From assembly GCF_900143235.1 (NCBI RefSeq), contig NZ_FRDF01000013.1, positions 1-64,000 of the forward strand: a stretch of DNA of 64,000 nt. The letters run 5' to 3'. The translations under genes were made by a program, and so were the position numbers. The notes beneath the pieces were generated by a model, which had not been told where the DNA came from, searched no databases, and worked only from the letters and a program-made list of their open reading frames with translations. The DNA is from Erythrobacter sanguineus (GTDB lineage: Bacteria > Pseudomonadota > Alphaproteobacteria > Sphingomonadales > Sphingomonadaceae). How positions within the stretch are numbered: the first letter of the stretch is position 1; each line of letters begins with the position of its first letter. This document shows positions 26,039 through 35,233 of the stretch, in pieces.

Positions 26039-27412
26039 ATGTCTGCCGTCCGCCGCCTCCTCAGCATCATCTTCGCCCCGCTCGCACGGCTGGCGATCAT
26101 CGTCCCGACCGAGCGCGCCGTCTGGGCCATCGCGGGACTTGCGCCGGTGGCGCTGGTGATCGCCGCCACCGCGCCGGGGGCCTGGGTGATCGCGCCGGTG
26201 CTGGGCGCGGCGCTGCTGGCGCTGGTGACACTTGATGCGCTGTTATCGGGCCGCAATACCGGGTGGGACATCCACGCCCCTGCCGATACCGAAGTCGGCC
26301 AGCCGATCCTGCTCGCCGTCACGGTGCGCTTTGGCGGAGGGCGGCGCAAGGCCGTGACCGCCGCGCTCGCCTGCGATCCGCGCCTTGCGCCCGGCGGGCG
26401 GGTGACCTTCGATCTTGCGCCCGCGGCCAATACGCCCGGCTGGCGCGGCGAAAGCACCATCACGCCGACGCGGCGCGGCACCGCCGAAGTCACCCGTACC
26501 TGGCTGCGCTGGGAGGGGCCGCTGGGCCTTGGCGCGCGGCAGGTTTCCTATCCGCTCGAACAGGCGGTGCGCATCTGGCCCGACCTTTCGCCGGTGCGAT
26601 CGCGGGATCTGCAAACCTTCCTGCGCAACGCCCAGACCGGCCTGATCGCCCGGCGCATCCGCGGCGAAGGCACCCAGTTCGAGGCGCTCTCCGAATACGA
26701 GGCCGGGATGGACCGCCGCCGGATCGACTGGAAGGCTAGCGCGCGCCACAACCACCTTTATGCCCGCGAGAACGAAAGCGAGCGCAACAACCAGATCGTC
26801 TTCGCCTTCGACTGCGGGCAGGCGATGTGCGAGCCGGTGGACGGGCTGCCCCGGATTGACCGCGCTGTGTCCGCCGCGCTGACCTGCGCCTATGTCGCCT
26901 TGAAGGGCGGGGACAAGGTCGCGCTGTTCGGCTTTGCGCAAACGCCGCAGCTGATGACCCCCTTCATCGGCGATACCCGCGCCTTCCACCGTTTGCAAAG
27001 CGCGGCGGCAGGCCTCGATTACGAAAGCGCCGAGCCCAATTTCACGCTCGCGCTGGCGACGCTGACGACCCGGCTGAAACGCCGTTCGCTGGTGGTGGTG
27101 TTTTCCGACTTCACCGATCCCACGGCAGCCGAAATCATGGTCGAAAGCCTCGGGCGGCTGGCCAACAAGCATCTGGTGCTGTTCGTCACCATGGCCGATG
27201 CCGAGATCGAGGATATCATCGCCGCGCCGCCTGCCGACATCGCCACGCTTGCCCGCGCGGTCACCGCCGATACCCTTGCCCAGCAGCGCAAGCTGGTGCT
27301 CGGGCGCTTGCGCCGGATGGGGATCGACGTGGTCGAGGCCCCATGGGAGAAAATCGGCCCGCAGCTGATCGACCGCTATTTTATCATCAAGAACAGCGAG
27401 ATGATCGGATGA
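26039..27412 (+). CDS. DUF58-domain protein (MoxR partner)
   Basis: 457 aa. Two N-terminal TM segments (about 23-60) are followed by a beta-rich region. The DUF58 motif EYEAGMDRRRIDWKASARHN (near 220-240) leads into a vWA-like fold with IVFAFDCGQAM (degenerate MIDAS), and SLVVVFSDFTDP comes later. Partner of MoxR ATPases and anchored at the membrane. It begins three bases after the moxR stop and overlaps the next gene by ATGA, so translation is coupled. Confidence 0.9.
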   Translation: MSAVRRLLSIIFAPLARLAIIVPTERAVWAIAGLAPVALVIAATAPGAWVIAPVLGAALLALVTLDALLSGRNTGWDIHAPADTEVGQPILLAVTVRFGGGRRKAVTAALACDPRLAPGGRVTFDLAPAANTPGWRGESTITPTRRGTAEVTRTWLRWEGPLGLGARQVSYPLEQAVRIWPDLSPVRSRDLQTFLRNAQTGLIARRIRGEGTQFEALSEYEAGMDRRRIDWKASARHNHLYARENESERNNQIVFAFDCGQAMCEPVDGLPRIDRAVSAALTCAYVALKGGDKVALFGFAQTPQLMTPFIGDTRAFHRLQSAAAGLDYESAEPNFTLALATLTTRLKRRSLVVVFSDFTDPTAAEIMVESLGRLANKHLVLFVTMADAEIEDIIAAPPADIATLARAVTADTLAQQRKLVLGRLRRMGIDVVEAPWEKIGPQLIDRYFIIKNSEMIG

Positions 27413-28476
27413 GGGCGCCGGTCCTGTCATCATGGTTCGGACGCGGCGCGGTGGCAGCCCCGCCCGATATCGAAAGCGCAGCGCTGCGTTCCGACCGTTT
27501 CCGGCTGGAACGCGAGGGCGACTGGCGCCGGCTGGAAGATATCGTCGCACGGATGGAGCGCGGCGGGTTGAAGCGCATCGCGGATGATGATCTGCTGGCC
27601 CTGCCCACGCTGTACCGCACCGCGGCATCCAGCCTTGCCGTGGCGCGCGAAACCAGCCTCGATGCGGCAACGCTGGCCTATCTTGAAAGCCTGGTGCAGC
27701 GCGCCTGGTTTCAGGTCTATGGCCCGCCCAAGGGGTTTGCCGCATGGTTGCGCGACTTCCTGCTGGGCGGGTGGAGCCGCGCGGTCAGGGCGATGTGGCT
27801 CGACATCTGCATCGCGCTGTTCGTGATGGTCGCGGGCAGTGTGGTCGGCTGGCTGCTCGTGGCGCGTGACGAGGCGTGGTATTACCGCCTCGTGCCTGGC
27901 GGGCCGGGCGAGGTTCGTGTGCCGGGGGCCAGCCGCGAACAATTGCTTTCCACCCTCGCGACCGAGGAAAGCGCCGTCGGCCTGTCAAGCTTCGCGGCCT
28001 ATCTGTTCAGCAACAATTCGGCTGTCTGCATCCTTGCCTTCGCGCTGGGGTTCGCCTTTGGCATCCCGTCGCTGATGCTGCTGGTGCACAACATGGCGTT
28101 GCTGGGCGCGCTGCTGTGGCTGTTCGATGGGCAGGGGCTGCTGGTGGACCTCGCCGCATGGCTCAGCGTGCATGGCACCACCGAATTGTTCGGCATCCTG
28201 CTGTCGGGCGCGGCAGGGCTGCATATCGGGCGGTCGATGGCCTTTCCCGGCAACCGGCCCGTGCTGATCGCTGCCTCCGAGGGGGGCAAGCGCGGGGCGG
28301 TGGTGATGGTCGGCGTGGTGATCATGATGATCGTCGCGGCGCTGCTTGAAGCCTTTCCGCGCCAGCTGGTCGAAGGTGCCGGGCCGCGCTTCCTGATCGG
28401 CGGGATGATGCTGGCCTTCTGGCTTGCCTATTTCTTCCTTTACCGTCCGCGCCAACCCGCCGGGGACAGCGCATGA
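27409..28476 (+). CDS. SpoIIM-like (DUF95) integral membrane protein
   Basis: 355 aa from ATG 27409, which overlaps the DUF58 stop; a longer upstream frame is rejected. The cytoplasmic N-terminus is helical (about 1-115). Several membrane helices follow, including VVGWLLVARDEAW, a NNSAVCILAFALGFAFGIPS segment and HGTTELFGILLSGAAGLHIG, the conserved stage II sporulation protein M motif. In non-spore formers this family occurs in MoxR operons; a role in envelope remodelling or transport has been suggested but not shown. Confidence 0.88.
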   Translation: MRAPVLSSWFGRGAVAAPPDIESAALRSDRFRLEREGDWRRLEDIVARMERGGLKRIADDDLLALPTLYRTAASSLAVARETSLDAATLAYLESLVQRAWFQVYGPPKGFAAWLRDFLLGGWSRAVRAMWLDICIALFVMVAGSVVGWLLVARDEAWYYRLVPGGPGEVRVPGASREQLLSTLATEESAVGLSSFAAYLFSNNSAVCILAFALGFAFGIPSLMLLVHNMALLGALLWLFDGQGLLVDLAAWLSVHGTTELFGILLSGAAGLHIGRSMAFPGNRPVLIAASEGGKRGAVVMVGVVIMMIVAALLEAFPRQLVEGAGPRFLIGGMMLAFWLAYFFLYRPRQPAGDSA

Positions 28477-29408
28477 AAGCCGCGCGCCTGCCGCAACGCG
28501 CCGCGCAAAAGCGCCAGCGCATGATGGTGACGCCCGAAGGGCTGGCGCTGCCGATCACGATTGCCGCGCGCGGTGCCCGCGCCGGGGCGCTGATCCTTGA
28601 TGTGCTGATCATCATCACCGGGCTGGTCGCCTTTCACCTGCTGCTGTTCTGGATCGCGGGCGGCCTGCTCGACGGCACGGCGCTCGACCCTTCGGCTGCA
28701 CCGCGCGGCGCGCAGGAATTCCTCCAGATCCTGCTGGTGATCGTCGTCTTCGTCACCTGGTACGGCTATTTCCTCGTGCAGGAACTGGGCCCGCGCGGGG
28801 CGACATTGGGCAAGCGCGTGGTCGGTATCCGGGTCGCGGCACAGGGCGGCGGGCGGCTCAGCGGCGAAGCGGTGATCGCCCGCAACCTGCTGCGCGATAT
28901 CGAATTGTTCTATCCGCTGGTGTTCATCTTCGTGCTGCTGGCCAGCAGCGCGGGCGGCGAGGATATCGGCCCGCTGGCGGGGATTGCGACCTTGTGGTTT
29001 GCGCTGTTCCTGCTGCTGCCCTTCTTCAACCGCGATGCCCTGCGCGCGGGCGATATCATCGCCGGAACCTGGGTGGTGGAAATGCCGCGCACCCGGCTCG
29101 CCAAAACGCTTTCCACACAGGGCGCAGCCGCGCTGGGCGCCAGCGACGTGACCGGCGCGCGCTATGATTTCGGCGAGGCGGAGCTGGCGGTTTACGGCGA
29201 AAAGGAATTGCAGACGCTGGAACGGATGCTGCGCGAATCCTCGCCCGATGCGCTGGCCGCGGTGCATGCCACCATCTGCCGCAAGATCGGCTGGGATCCG
29301 GGCGCAGGCGACGAAAGGGCTTTTCTCGAAGCCTTCTATGGGCAATTGCGGGCCAAGCTGGAGGGCGAGATGCGCTTCGGCAAACGAAAAGCGGACAAGT
29401 TCTCATGA
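28473..29408 (+). CDS. RDD-family membrane protein with C-terminal extension
   Basis: 311 aa. The RDD domain occupies about 28-210: RAGALILDVLIIITG (Arg-Asp helix 1), PRGATLGKRVVGIRV, and the final helix with FNRDALRAGDIIAGTWVV. A soluble C-terminal tail of about 90 residues (rich in charged helices, LERMLRESSPDALAAVHAT) is longer than usual. RDD proteins include sodium/proton antiporter-like members, but most are uncharacterised. ATGA overlaps on both sides tie it to SpoIIM-like and beta-lactamase genes. Confidence 0.88.
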   Translation: MKAARLPQRAAQKRQRMMVTPEGLALPITIAARGARAGALILDVLIIITGLVAFHLLLFWIAGGLLDGTALDPSAAPRGAQEFLQILLVIVVFVTWYGYFLVQELGPRGATLGKRVVGIRVAAQGGGRLSGEAVIARNLLRDIELFYPLVFIFVLLASSAGGEDIGPLAGIATLWFALFLLLPFFNRDALRAGDIIAGTWVVEMPRTRLAKTLSTQGAAALGASDVTGARYDFGEAELAVYGEKELQTLERMLRESSPDALAAVHATICRKIGWDPGAGDERAFLEAFYGQLRAKLEGEMRFGKRKADKFS

Positions 29409-30337
29409 TCATCGACCGAAGGTTCTTCATCGGCGGAACGCTGGCATTGGGCGCAGCGGCATGCATTCCCCCCGATCAGGCCCCTGCGGCGCGGCTGGCG
29501 GCGCAGCTGCGGCTGATCGAGGCGCAAGGGAACGGCACGCTGGGCGTGGAACTGTTCGATACCGCCACCGGCCTTTCGGTCGGGATCAACCGCGACCGGC
29601 GGTTTGGCCATGCCTCATCCTTCAAGCTGTCGCTGGCGGCGCTGCTGCTGGAACGCGATGCGGCAGGCGCGATTGATGGGGACAAGCGCGTGATGTGGGA
29701 CGAGGCGGACATGCTGCAGCACGCGCCCTTCACCCGCGACCGGATGGCTAAGGGCGCGACATTGCGCGAACTGGCGCGGGCGACGCAGGTCACCTCGGAC
29801 AATCCGGCGGCCAATATCCTGCTGCGCGAGCTGGGCGGCCCGGCGGCGCTGACCGCGTTCTGGCGCAGCATCGGGGACGAGATCAGCCGGGTGGACCGCA
29901 CCGAGCCGGAGATGAACAACGTTCCCACATCCGAATTCCGCGACACGACCACGCCGGCGGCAATGGCGCGCACCGTTGCGAAGATCATCTATGGCGACGT
30001 GCTGCCCGAGGCAGCGCGGGCGGAATTGAAAGGCTGGATGATCGCCACCGAAACCGGCCTCCGCCGGGTGCGGGCGGGCCTGCCCGAAGGCTGGGTGGCG
30101 GGCGACAAGACCGGCACCAGCGGGCTGATCGGCAGCGACTACAATTACATCGACATCGGCTTTGCCGAAGGGCCGAAGGGACAGCCGCCGATCACCTTCG
30201 CCTGTTACTTCCGCGCGCGGCAGAGCGAGGACGAGATGCTGGCCAGCGGCGAGATGACGCTGGCGCGGGTGGGCGCGCTGATCAAGGAATTCGCCGAACC
30301 GGAGCGGGGCCTGCCGCTGGTGGGTAAGCTATACTGA
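29405..30337 (+). CDS. Class A beta-lactamase
   Basis: 310 aa. All class A active-site motifs are present: S71-S-F-K74 (nucleophile and general base), S132-D-N, E167 in EPEMN, and K235-T-G. The N-terminus DRRFFIGGTLALGAAAC has a twin-arginine-like pair and a Cys near 20, so export may be by Tat and lipidation is possible, though the lipobox is poor. It should hydrolyse beta-lactams in the periplasm; spectrum cannot be read from sequence. The ATG overlaps the RDD gene stop (ATGA), making it the last cistron of the MoxR operon, an unusual setting that suggests a link to envelope homeostasis rather than a mobile resistance cassette. No ampR-like regulator is adjacent. Confidence 0.92.
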   Translation: MIIDRRFFIGGTLALGAAACIPPDQAPAARLAAQLRLIEAQGNGTLGVELFDTATGLSVGINRDRRFGHASSFKLSLAALLLERDAAGAIDGDKRVMWDEADMLQHAPFTRDRMAKGATLRELARATQVTSDNPAANILLRELGGPAALTAFWRSIGDEISRVDRTEPEMNNVPTSEFRDTTTPAAMARTVAKIIYGDVLPEAARAELKGWMIATETGLRRVRAGLPEGWVAGDKTGTSGLIGSDYNYIDIGFAEGPKGQPPITFACYFRARQSEDEMLASGEMTLARVGALIKEFAEPERGLPLVGKLY

Positions 30338-30341
30338 ACTT

Positions 30342-30366
30342 CTCCCCTCCCCTTACGGGAGGGGAG
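30342..30366. terminator. Hairpin between convergent genes
   Basis: CTCCCCTCCC-CTTAC-GGGAGGGGAG: a perfect 10-bp GC-rich stem sitting in the 37-base gap between the beta-lactamase and asparaginase stops. It lacks a good T tract on either side but is well placed as a bidirectional terminator. Confidence 0.6.
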
Positions 30367-30374
30367 TATCTCGA

Positions 30375-31472
30375 TCAATGATCCGGCGTGGCCGAAGCCT
30401 TGTCGCCTTCCTCGCCGCCGAAGATCGCGACCTCGTTCACCCCGTCGCTGGTCGCCCGCCCGCGATACATGCCGCTGGTGTTGAAGCTGAAGATCGCATG
30501 GCCCTCAGGCGTGACAAGGATCACCCCGCCATCGCCGCCGAGCTGCGCCACGTCGGCCATGACCGCATCTGCGATGGTCTGGGCTTCGTCTTTCCAGATG
30601 CCAGCCGGGAGTTCATCTGCGATTTCATCGTCAACGATCATCGCCTTGAACTCGCTCGAGGCCCGCAACTGCGCGCAAATCTCATGCGCCACACCGACCC
30701 GCAGGAAATACTCGCCCCACCCCGTCGCCGACACAGCACAAGCGCGATTATCCGCATAGGTCCCCGCGCCGATCACCGGAGCATCGCCCACCCGGCCCCA
30801 GCGCTTGCCGGTCATCCCGCCGGTCGAGGTGCCCGCCGCAAGATTGCCCTCCATATCGAGCGCCACCGCGCCCACCGTGCCGAATTTGTGATCAACATCC
30901 AGCGCGGAGAGCTTGTCTGTCTTCATCCGCTCCAGCGCCCGCTTGCGTGCCTCGGTCGCGAACCATTCGGCCGGGGTCACGGCAAAGCCCTGTTCGGCGG
31001 CGAATTCCTCCGCGCCCTTGCCCATCAGCATGACGTGCGGGCTTTGCGTGCGCACCACATCGGCGAGCAGGATCGGGTGCTTCACCGTCTTCACCCCGGC
31101 CACGGCCCCGGCGCTCCGATCACGCCCGTCCATGATCGAGGCGTCGAGTTCATTCGTGCCTTCCCAGGTGAACACCGCCCCGCGCCCGGCGTTGAACAGC
31201 GGCGAATCCTCCATTGGCAGGATCGCCGCCTTGACCGCATCCATCGCGCTGCCGCCGCGCGCCAGCACCGCGCGCCCGGCATCGAGCGCTTCCTGCAAGG
31301 CGGCTTCGTATCCGGCGCGGCGTTCAGGCGTCATCGCATCGCGGTTCAATGTCCCCGCCCCGCCGTGGATCGCAATCGACCATTTGGGGGCTTCGGGCGG
31401 CGGCGCTGCGTCCTCGGCCAAGGCAGCGGCGGGCATCAGGGCGAGCGCAATCAGCGTGATGAGGTTCTTCAT
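30375..31472 (-). CDS. Isoaspartyl peptidase / type III L-asparaginase (Ntn hydrolase), exported
   Basis: 365 aa from ATG 31472 (an ATG four codons upstream is possible). A signal peptide (MKNLITLIALALMPAAALA) is followed by SIAIHGGAGT, the family opening motif. MEDSPLFNAGRGAVF precedes the autocleavage site HKFGTVGAVALD, in which the Thr after Gly becomes the N-terminal nucleophile of the beta subunit; GNLAAGTSTGGMTGK follows. It hydrolyses isoaspartyl dipeptides and asparagine after self-processing. The periplasmic location is inferred from the signal peptide. Confidence 0.92.
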   Translation of the reverse strand: MKNLITLIALALMPAAALAEDAAPPPEAPKWSIAIHGGAGTLNRDAMTPERRAGYEAALQEALDAGRAVLARGGSAMDAVKAAILPMEDSPLFNAGRGAVFTWEGTNELDASIMDGRDRSAGAVAGVKTVKHPILLADVVRTQSPHVMLMGKGAEEFAAEQGFAVTPAEWFATEARKRALERMKTDKLSALDVDHKFGTVGAVALDMEGNLAAGTSTGGMTGKRWGRVGDAPVIGAGTYADNRACAVSATGWGEYFLRVGVAHEICAQLRASSEFKAMIVDDEIADELPAGIWKDEAQTIADAVMADVAQLGGDGGVILVTPEGHAIFSFNTSGMYRGRATSDGVNEVAIFGGEEGDKASATPDH

Positions 31473-31545
31473 GGCCGCAGGCATAACGCGCCCCTGCGCC
31501 TTTCGCCAGCTTAACAGTGCGGCCCTCGCACGCTAGAGCGCGGCC

Positions 31546-32070
31546 ATGATCCTGCGCCCTGCCACCATCGCCGATGCGCCCGCCCTGTCGCGGCTGGGCG
31601 CGGAAAGCTTCACCGCCGCCTTCGGCCACCTTTACCGCGAGGCTGACCTTACCGCCTTTATCGCCGAGGTGCATGATCCCGCCGCCGTGGCCGAGGAAAT
31701 TGCAGGGAGCGAATGCACCCATCGCCTCGCCGACGAAAACGGCAAACTGGTCGCCTTCTGCAAGCTGCGCCACCCCAGCCACTATGCGCATCATTCAACC
31801 GCGCGCGATCCGATCGAGCTGGGCCAGCTTTACGCGCTGCCGGGATACACCGGCGCGGGGCTCGGCGCGCAGCTGATGGACTGGGCGCTGGAACAGGCGC
31901 GAACAAGGGGCCACGATGCCGTCCTGCTGTCGGTCTATTCCGAGAATTTCGGCGCGCAGCGTTTTTACCAGCGGTATGGTTTTGCGCATATAGCCGACAT
32001 CACCTTCCGGGTGGGCGAGCATATCGATCCGGAATTCCTGTATGAACTGCGATTGGGAGAGCGCGCATGA
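31546..32070 (+). CDS. GNAT-family N-acetyltransferase
   Basis: 174 aa. MILRPATIADAPALSRL is a typical GNAT first strand; LYALPGYTGAGLGAQLMDWAL is the acetyl-CoA loop (Q/RxxGxG/A) and NFGAQRFYQRYGF the C-terminal motif B. The closest style is the small-molecule/peptide acetyltransferase group often labelled RimI-like; no substrate can be assigned. The stop overlaps the start of the following SDR gene by ATGA, so the two are co-translated. Confidence 0.85.
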   Translation: MILRPATIADAPALSRLGAESFTAAFGHLYREADLTAFIAEVHDPAAVAEEIAGSECTHRLADENGKLVAFCKLRHPSHYAHHSTARDPIELGQLYALPGYTGAGLGAQLMDWALEQARTRGHDAVLLSVYSENFGAQRFYQRYGFAHIADITFRVGEHIDPEFLYELRLGERA

Positions 32071-33041
32071 CCACCCTTGGCCCCACTTTTGACAGGAACA
32101 GCACCACCGATGATGTGCTGACAGGCATCGACCTGACGGGCCGCACGGTGTTCATCACCGGGGCCAATTCCGGGCTGGGGCAGGAAACCGCCCGCGCACT
32201 GGCGGCGACGGGCGCGATTGTGATCATGGCCGGACGCGATCAGGGCAAGCTGGATGCGGCGGTGGCCGCGATCCGCGCCGATCTGCCCGATGCCGAGCTT
32301 GAAACCATCATCTGCGACCTCGGCAACCTCGCCAGCATTCGCGCCTGCGGGGACGAGGCGCGGGCGCGGTTCGCAAAAATCGACCTGCTGATCAACAATG
32401 CCGGGGTGATGGCCTGCCCGCTGCTGCGGACCGCCGATGGCTTCGAAATGCAGTTCGGCACCAATCACCTTGGCCATTTCGCGCTGACCGCCGAACTCAT
32501 GCCGCTGATCGAAGCGGGTGCGAACACCAAAGGCAGCGGGCGGATCGTCAACCTGTCGAGCCGCGGGCACCAGTTTGCCCCCACCGACTGCAATGATCCC
32601 AACTTCACCGAACAGGATTATGACCCGTGGATCAGCTACGGCCAGTCCAAGACCGCGAACATCCTGTTCAGCGTGGGGCTGGAGGCCCGCTACGGGCAGA
32701 GAGGCATTCACGCCTATGCGGTGCATCCCGGCGGAATCAACACCAATCTGGGCCGCCATCTGGACGCGGCGATGGTCGCCGAACTGATGGCGCGGGTTAC
32801 CACCAGCGATGCCGGTTTTGCCTGGAAGACCATCCCCCAGGGCGCGGCCACCAGCTGCTGGGCGGCGACCGCGCCGGAGCTGGAAGGCGCCGGCGGGGTC
32901 TATTGCGAGGATTGCCACGTCGCCGCGGTGGACGACCAATCATCGGCAAGCGGGGTGCGCTCCTATGCGCTTGATGCCCAATCTGCCGAACGGCTGTGGA
33001 CGCTCAGCGAACAGCTGACCGGGGCGCAATACCCCGCCTAG
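32067..33041 (+). CDS. Short-chain dehydrogenase/reductase (WWOX/retinol dehydrogenase-like)
   Basis: 324 aa. Rossmann motif TGANSGLG (near 31-38), NNAGVM, and the catalytic YGQSK (Tyr-x-x-x-Lys) with upstream Ser in NLSSRGH. Length and the FGTNHLGHF motif are those of the longer SDRs that resemble retinol dehydrogenases and WW-domain oxidoreductase. The DxGN pattern CDLGN suggests an NADP-type cofactor pocket is possible, but preference is uncertain. Substrate unknown. It ends four bases into the convergent esterase gene. Confidence 0.87.
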   Translation: MTTLGPTFDRNSTTDDVLTGIDLTGRTVFITGANSGLGQETARALAATGAIVIMAGRDQGKLDAAVAAIRADLPDAELETIICDLGNLASIRACGDEARARFAKIDLLINNAGVMACPLLRTADGFEMQFGTNHLGHFALTAELMPLIEAGANTKGSGRIVNLSSRGHQFAPTDCNDPNFTEQDYDPWISYGQSKTANILFSVGLEARYGQRGIHAYAVHPGGINTNLGRHLDAAMVAELMARVTTSDAGFAWKTIPQGAATSCWAATAPELEGAGGVYCEDCHVAAVDDQSSASGVRSYALDAQSAERLWTLSEQLTGAQYPA

Positions 33042-33976
33042 GCGGCGAGAAAATCGCTCAGCAGGCCGAACACATCCTTCGCCTCACGCGTGGGGGTGAT
33101 CGCCATGAAGACGTGCGGCGCGGCCTCGTATTCGTACAGCTTCGCGTCCACCCCGGCGGCGCGCAGGCGGCCCACGAATGTGCGCGAATCCACGATGAAC
33201 AGGTCGTGCCGCCCGGTCCAGATGCGGGTCGGGGGCAGCGCGGCCAGTTCCTCTGCCGGAGTATAAAGCGGGCTGACTTCCGCGCTGGCGGGATCGCGCC
33301 CGCCTGCGACCATGTCCCCGCAGGCGCGCAAGGTTCCGATCTTGAGCATCAGGTCATGCGGTTCGACCGCCGCAATCGCCGGATCGGCCAGCGTCAGATC
33401 GAGCCACGGGGCAAACAGCGCCAGCTTGCCCGGCATCGGGCCACCATTGCGGGCGAGGCGCAAGGCGAGCGCCAGCGCCATGTGGCCGCCCGCGCTATCG
33501 CCGTTCAAGATGATCCGGGCCGGATCATGGGCCTCCGCAAGTTCGGCATAGACCGCATCGGCAAGGTGATCCTGCGCGGCGTGCGGCGCTTCGGGCACGA
33601 CATCATACAGCGGCACGGTGATGCTCACCCCGCAGGTATCGACCATTTCAGCCACCAGCGGCCAATGCACCTTGAACATCGGCTGCACAAACCCGCCACC
33701 GTGGAAATAGAGCATGTGCCACGGAGCGGGGCCGGATTGCGGGTGGAGCGTCACCACCTTCTGGCCCTGCACCTCGCGCTCCTCCACCACGAAGCGGCGG
33801 CGGAACCGCTCTGGCATGGGGGCGTCGGCGGGCAGCGGGCGGCCCGTCATCCGCCGGTGAAAGCCTTCGGTGTCGTGCGGGAACACCGGCGGGCGCCGTG
33901 CGATCAGCCACGTGATCACGCGCATGAACAGGCTGGGCGCCGGGCTGCGCAATTCGGCGGGATTATCGGTCAGCAT
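33038..33976 (-). CDS. Alpha/beta hydrolase, HSL-type esterase
   Basis: 312 aa. HGGGF (oxyanion hole, near 92), GDSAGGH (nucleophile Ser), and a C-terminal His in APHVFM identify the hormone-sensitive-lipase family; the acid is likely Asp in GRHDLF. It hydrolyses short acyl esters. No signal peptide is visible, so it is cytosolic or loosely membrane-associated through FMRVITWLIARR at 17-28. It is convergent with the SDR gene. Confidence 0.88.
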   Translation of the reverse strand: MLTDNPAELRSPAPSLFMRVITWLIARRPPVFPHDTEGFHRRMTGRPLPADAPMPERFRRRFVVEEREVQGQKVVTLHPQSGPAPWHMLYFHGGGFVQPMFKVHWPLVAEMVDTCGVSITVPLYDVVPEAPHAAQDHLADAVYAELAEAHDPARIILNGDSAGGHMALALALRLARNGGPMPGKLALFAPWLDLTLADPAIAAVEPHDLMLKIGTLRACGDMVAGGRDPASAEVSPLYTPAEELAALPPTRIWTGRHDLFIVDSRTFVGRLRAAGVDAKLYEYEAAPHVFMAITPTREAKDVFGLLSDFLAA

Positions 33977-34075
33977 GGTTTCTCCCCTTGGCCCGCCAGA
34001 CTGGCGCGGTGCGGCGCCAAGTCAAGCGCGCGGTTGTGATTGCCCAGAAACGCGCAGGCGGTTATAGGCTGGCTC

Positions 34076-35233
34076 ATGTCCAGCATCCGTCCTTGGCGCA
34101 CGATAGAACGGCGCAAATGTCGTCAGATCATGGTGGGGAATGTCCCCGTTGGCGGTGATGCCCCCATCACCGTGCAGACCATGACCAACACCCCGACAGA
34201 GGACGTGACGGCGACGCTCGACCAGATCCGCCGATGCGAGGAAGTGGGCGCGGACATCATCCGCGTGTCCTGCCCGACCGAGGAATCGACCCGCGATTTC
34301 AAGAAGATCACTCGCGGCGCGCGCATCCCGATCGTGGCCGACATCCATTTCCACTACAAGCGCGCTCTGGAAGCAGCCGATGCTGGCGCAGCGTGCCTGC
34401 GCATCAATCCCGGCAATATCGGTTCCGCCCAGCGCGTTGCCGAAGTGGTGCGCGCCGCCAAGGCCAATGGCTGCGCGATCCGCATCGGGGTGAACGCGGG
34501 TTCGCTCGAAAAGGATTTGCTCGAAAAATACGGCGAGCCCTGCCCCGAAGCCCTGATCGAAAGCGCTCTGGATCACATCAAGCTGCTGCAGGACCACGAT
34601 TTCCACGAATATAAGGTGGCGGTGAAGGCCTCCGACGTGTTTCTTGCGGTCGCGGCCTATCATGGGCTCGCCGAAACGGTCGATTGCCCGCTGCACCTTG
34701 GCATCACTGAAGCGGGCGGGCTGATCGGCGGCACGGTGAAGTCGAGCATCGGCATGGGCTCGCTCCTGTGGGCGGGCATTGGCGACACGATCCGCGTCAG
34801 CCTGTCGGCGGAACCGGAAGAAGAGATCAAGGTCGGTTACCACATGCTCAAGGCCTTGGGCCTGCGCACCCGCGGCGTGCGGGTGGTGTCATGCCCGTCA
34901 TGCTCGCGGCAGGGCTTCGATGTGATCCGCACGGTGGAAACGCTGGAAAAGCGGCTCGAACACATCAAGACTCCGATGAGCCTTTCGGTGCTCGGCTGCG
35001 TCGTCAACGGCCCCGGCGAAGCGCGCGAGACCGATATCGGCCTGACCGGCGGCGGCAATGGCAAGCACATGGTCTATCTGTCGGGCATGAAAGCCCACGC
35101 CATCGATGACGAGGCGATGCTCGATCACATCGTCCGGCTGGTCGAGGAAAAGGCCGCCGCTATCGAAGCGGGGGAGCAGGTCGCCTTCGATCCGCACGCC
35201 GCGCCGCAGCAACCCGCCGAAGCTGCCGAGTGA
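34076..35233 (+). CDS. ispG: 4-hydroxy-3-methylbut-2-enyl diphosphate synthase (flavodoxin)
   Basis: 385 aa from ATG 34076. It reduces MEcPP to HMBPP in the MEP isoprenoid pathway, feeding carotenoids and the phytyl tail of bacteriochlorophyll. The TIM barrel begins [24 protein letters not shown] is conserved, and the [4Fe-4S] cluster ligands are in [10 protein letters not shown] and [10 protein letters not shown]. The length is normal. The next gene starts with a GTG overlapping the stop (GTGA). Confidence 0.94.
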   Translation: MSSIRPWRTIERRKCRQIMVGNVPVGGDAPITVQTMTNTPTEDVTATLDQIRRCEEVGADIIRVSCPTEESTRDFKKITRGARIPIVADIHFHYKRALEAADAGAACLRINPGNIGSAQRVAEVVRAAKANGCAIRIGVNAGSLEKDLLEKYGEPCPEALIESALDHIKLLQDHDFHEYKVAVKASDVFLAVAAYHGLAETVDCPLHLGITEAGGLIGGTVKSSIGMGSLLWAGIGDTIRVSLSAEPEEEIKVGYHMLKALGLRTRGVRVVSCPSCSRQGFDVIRTVETLEKRLEHIKTPMSLSVLGCVVNGPGEARETDIGLTGGGNGKHMVYLSGMKAHAIDDEAMLDHIVRLVEEKAAAIEAGEQVAFDPHAAPQQPAEAAE

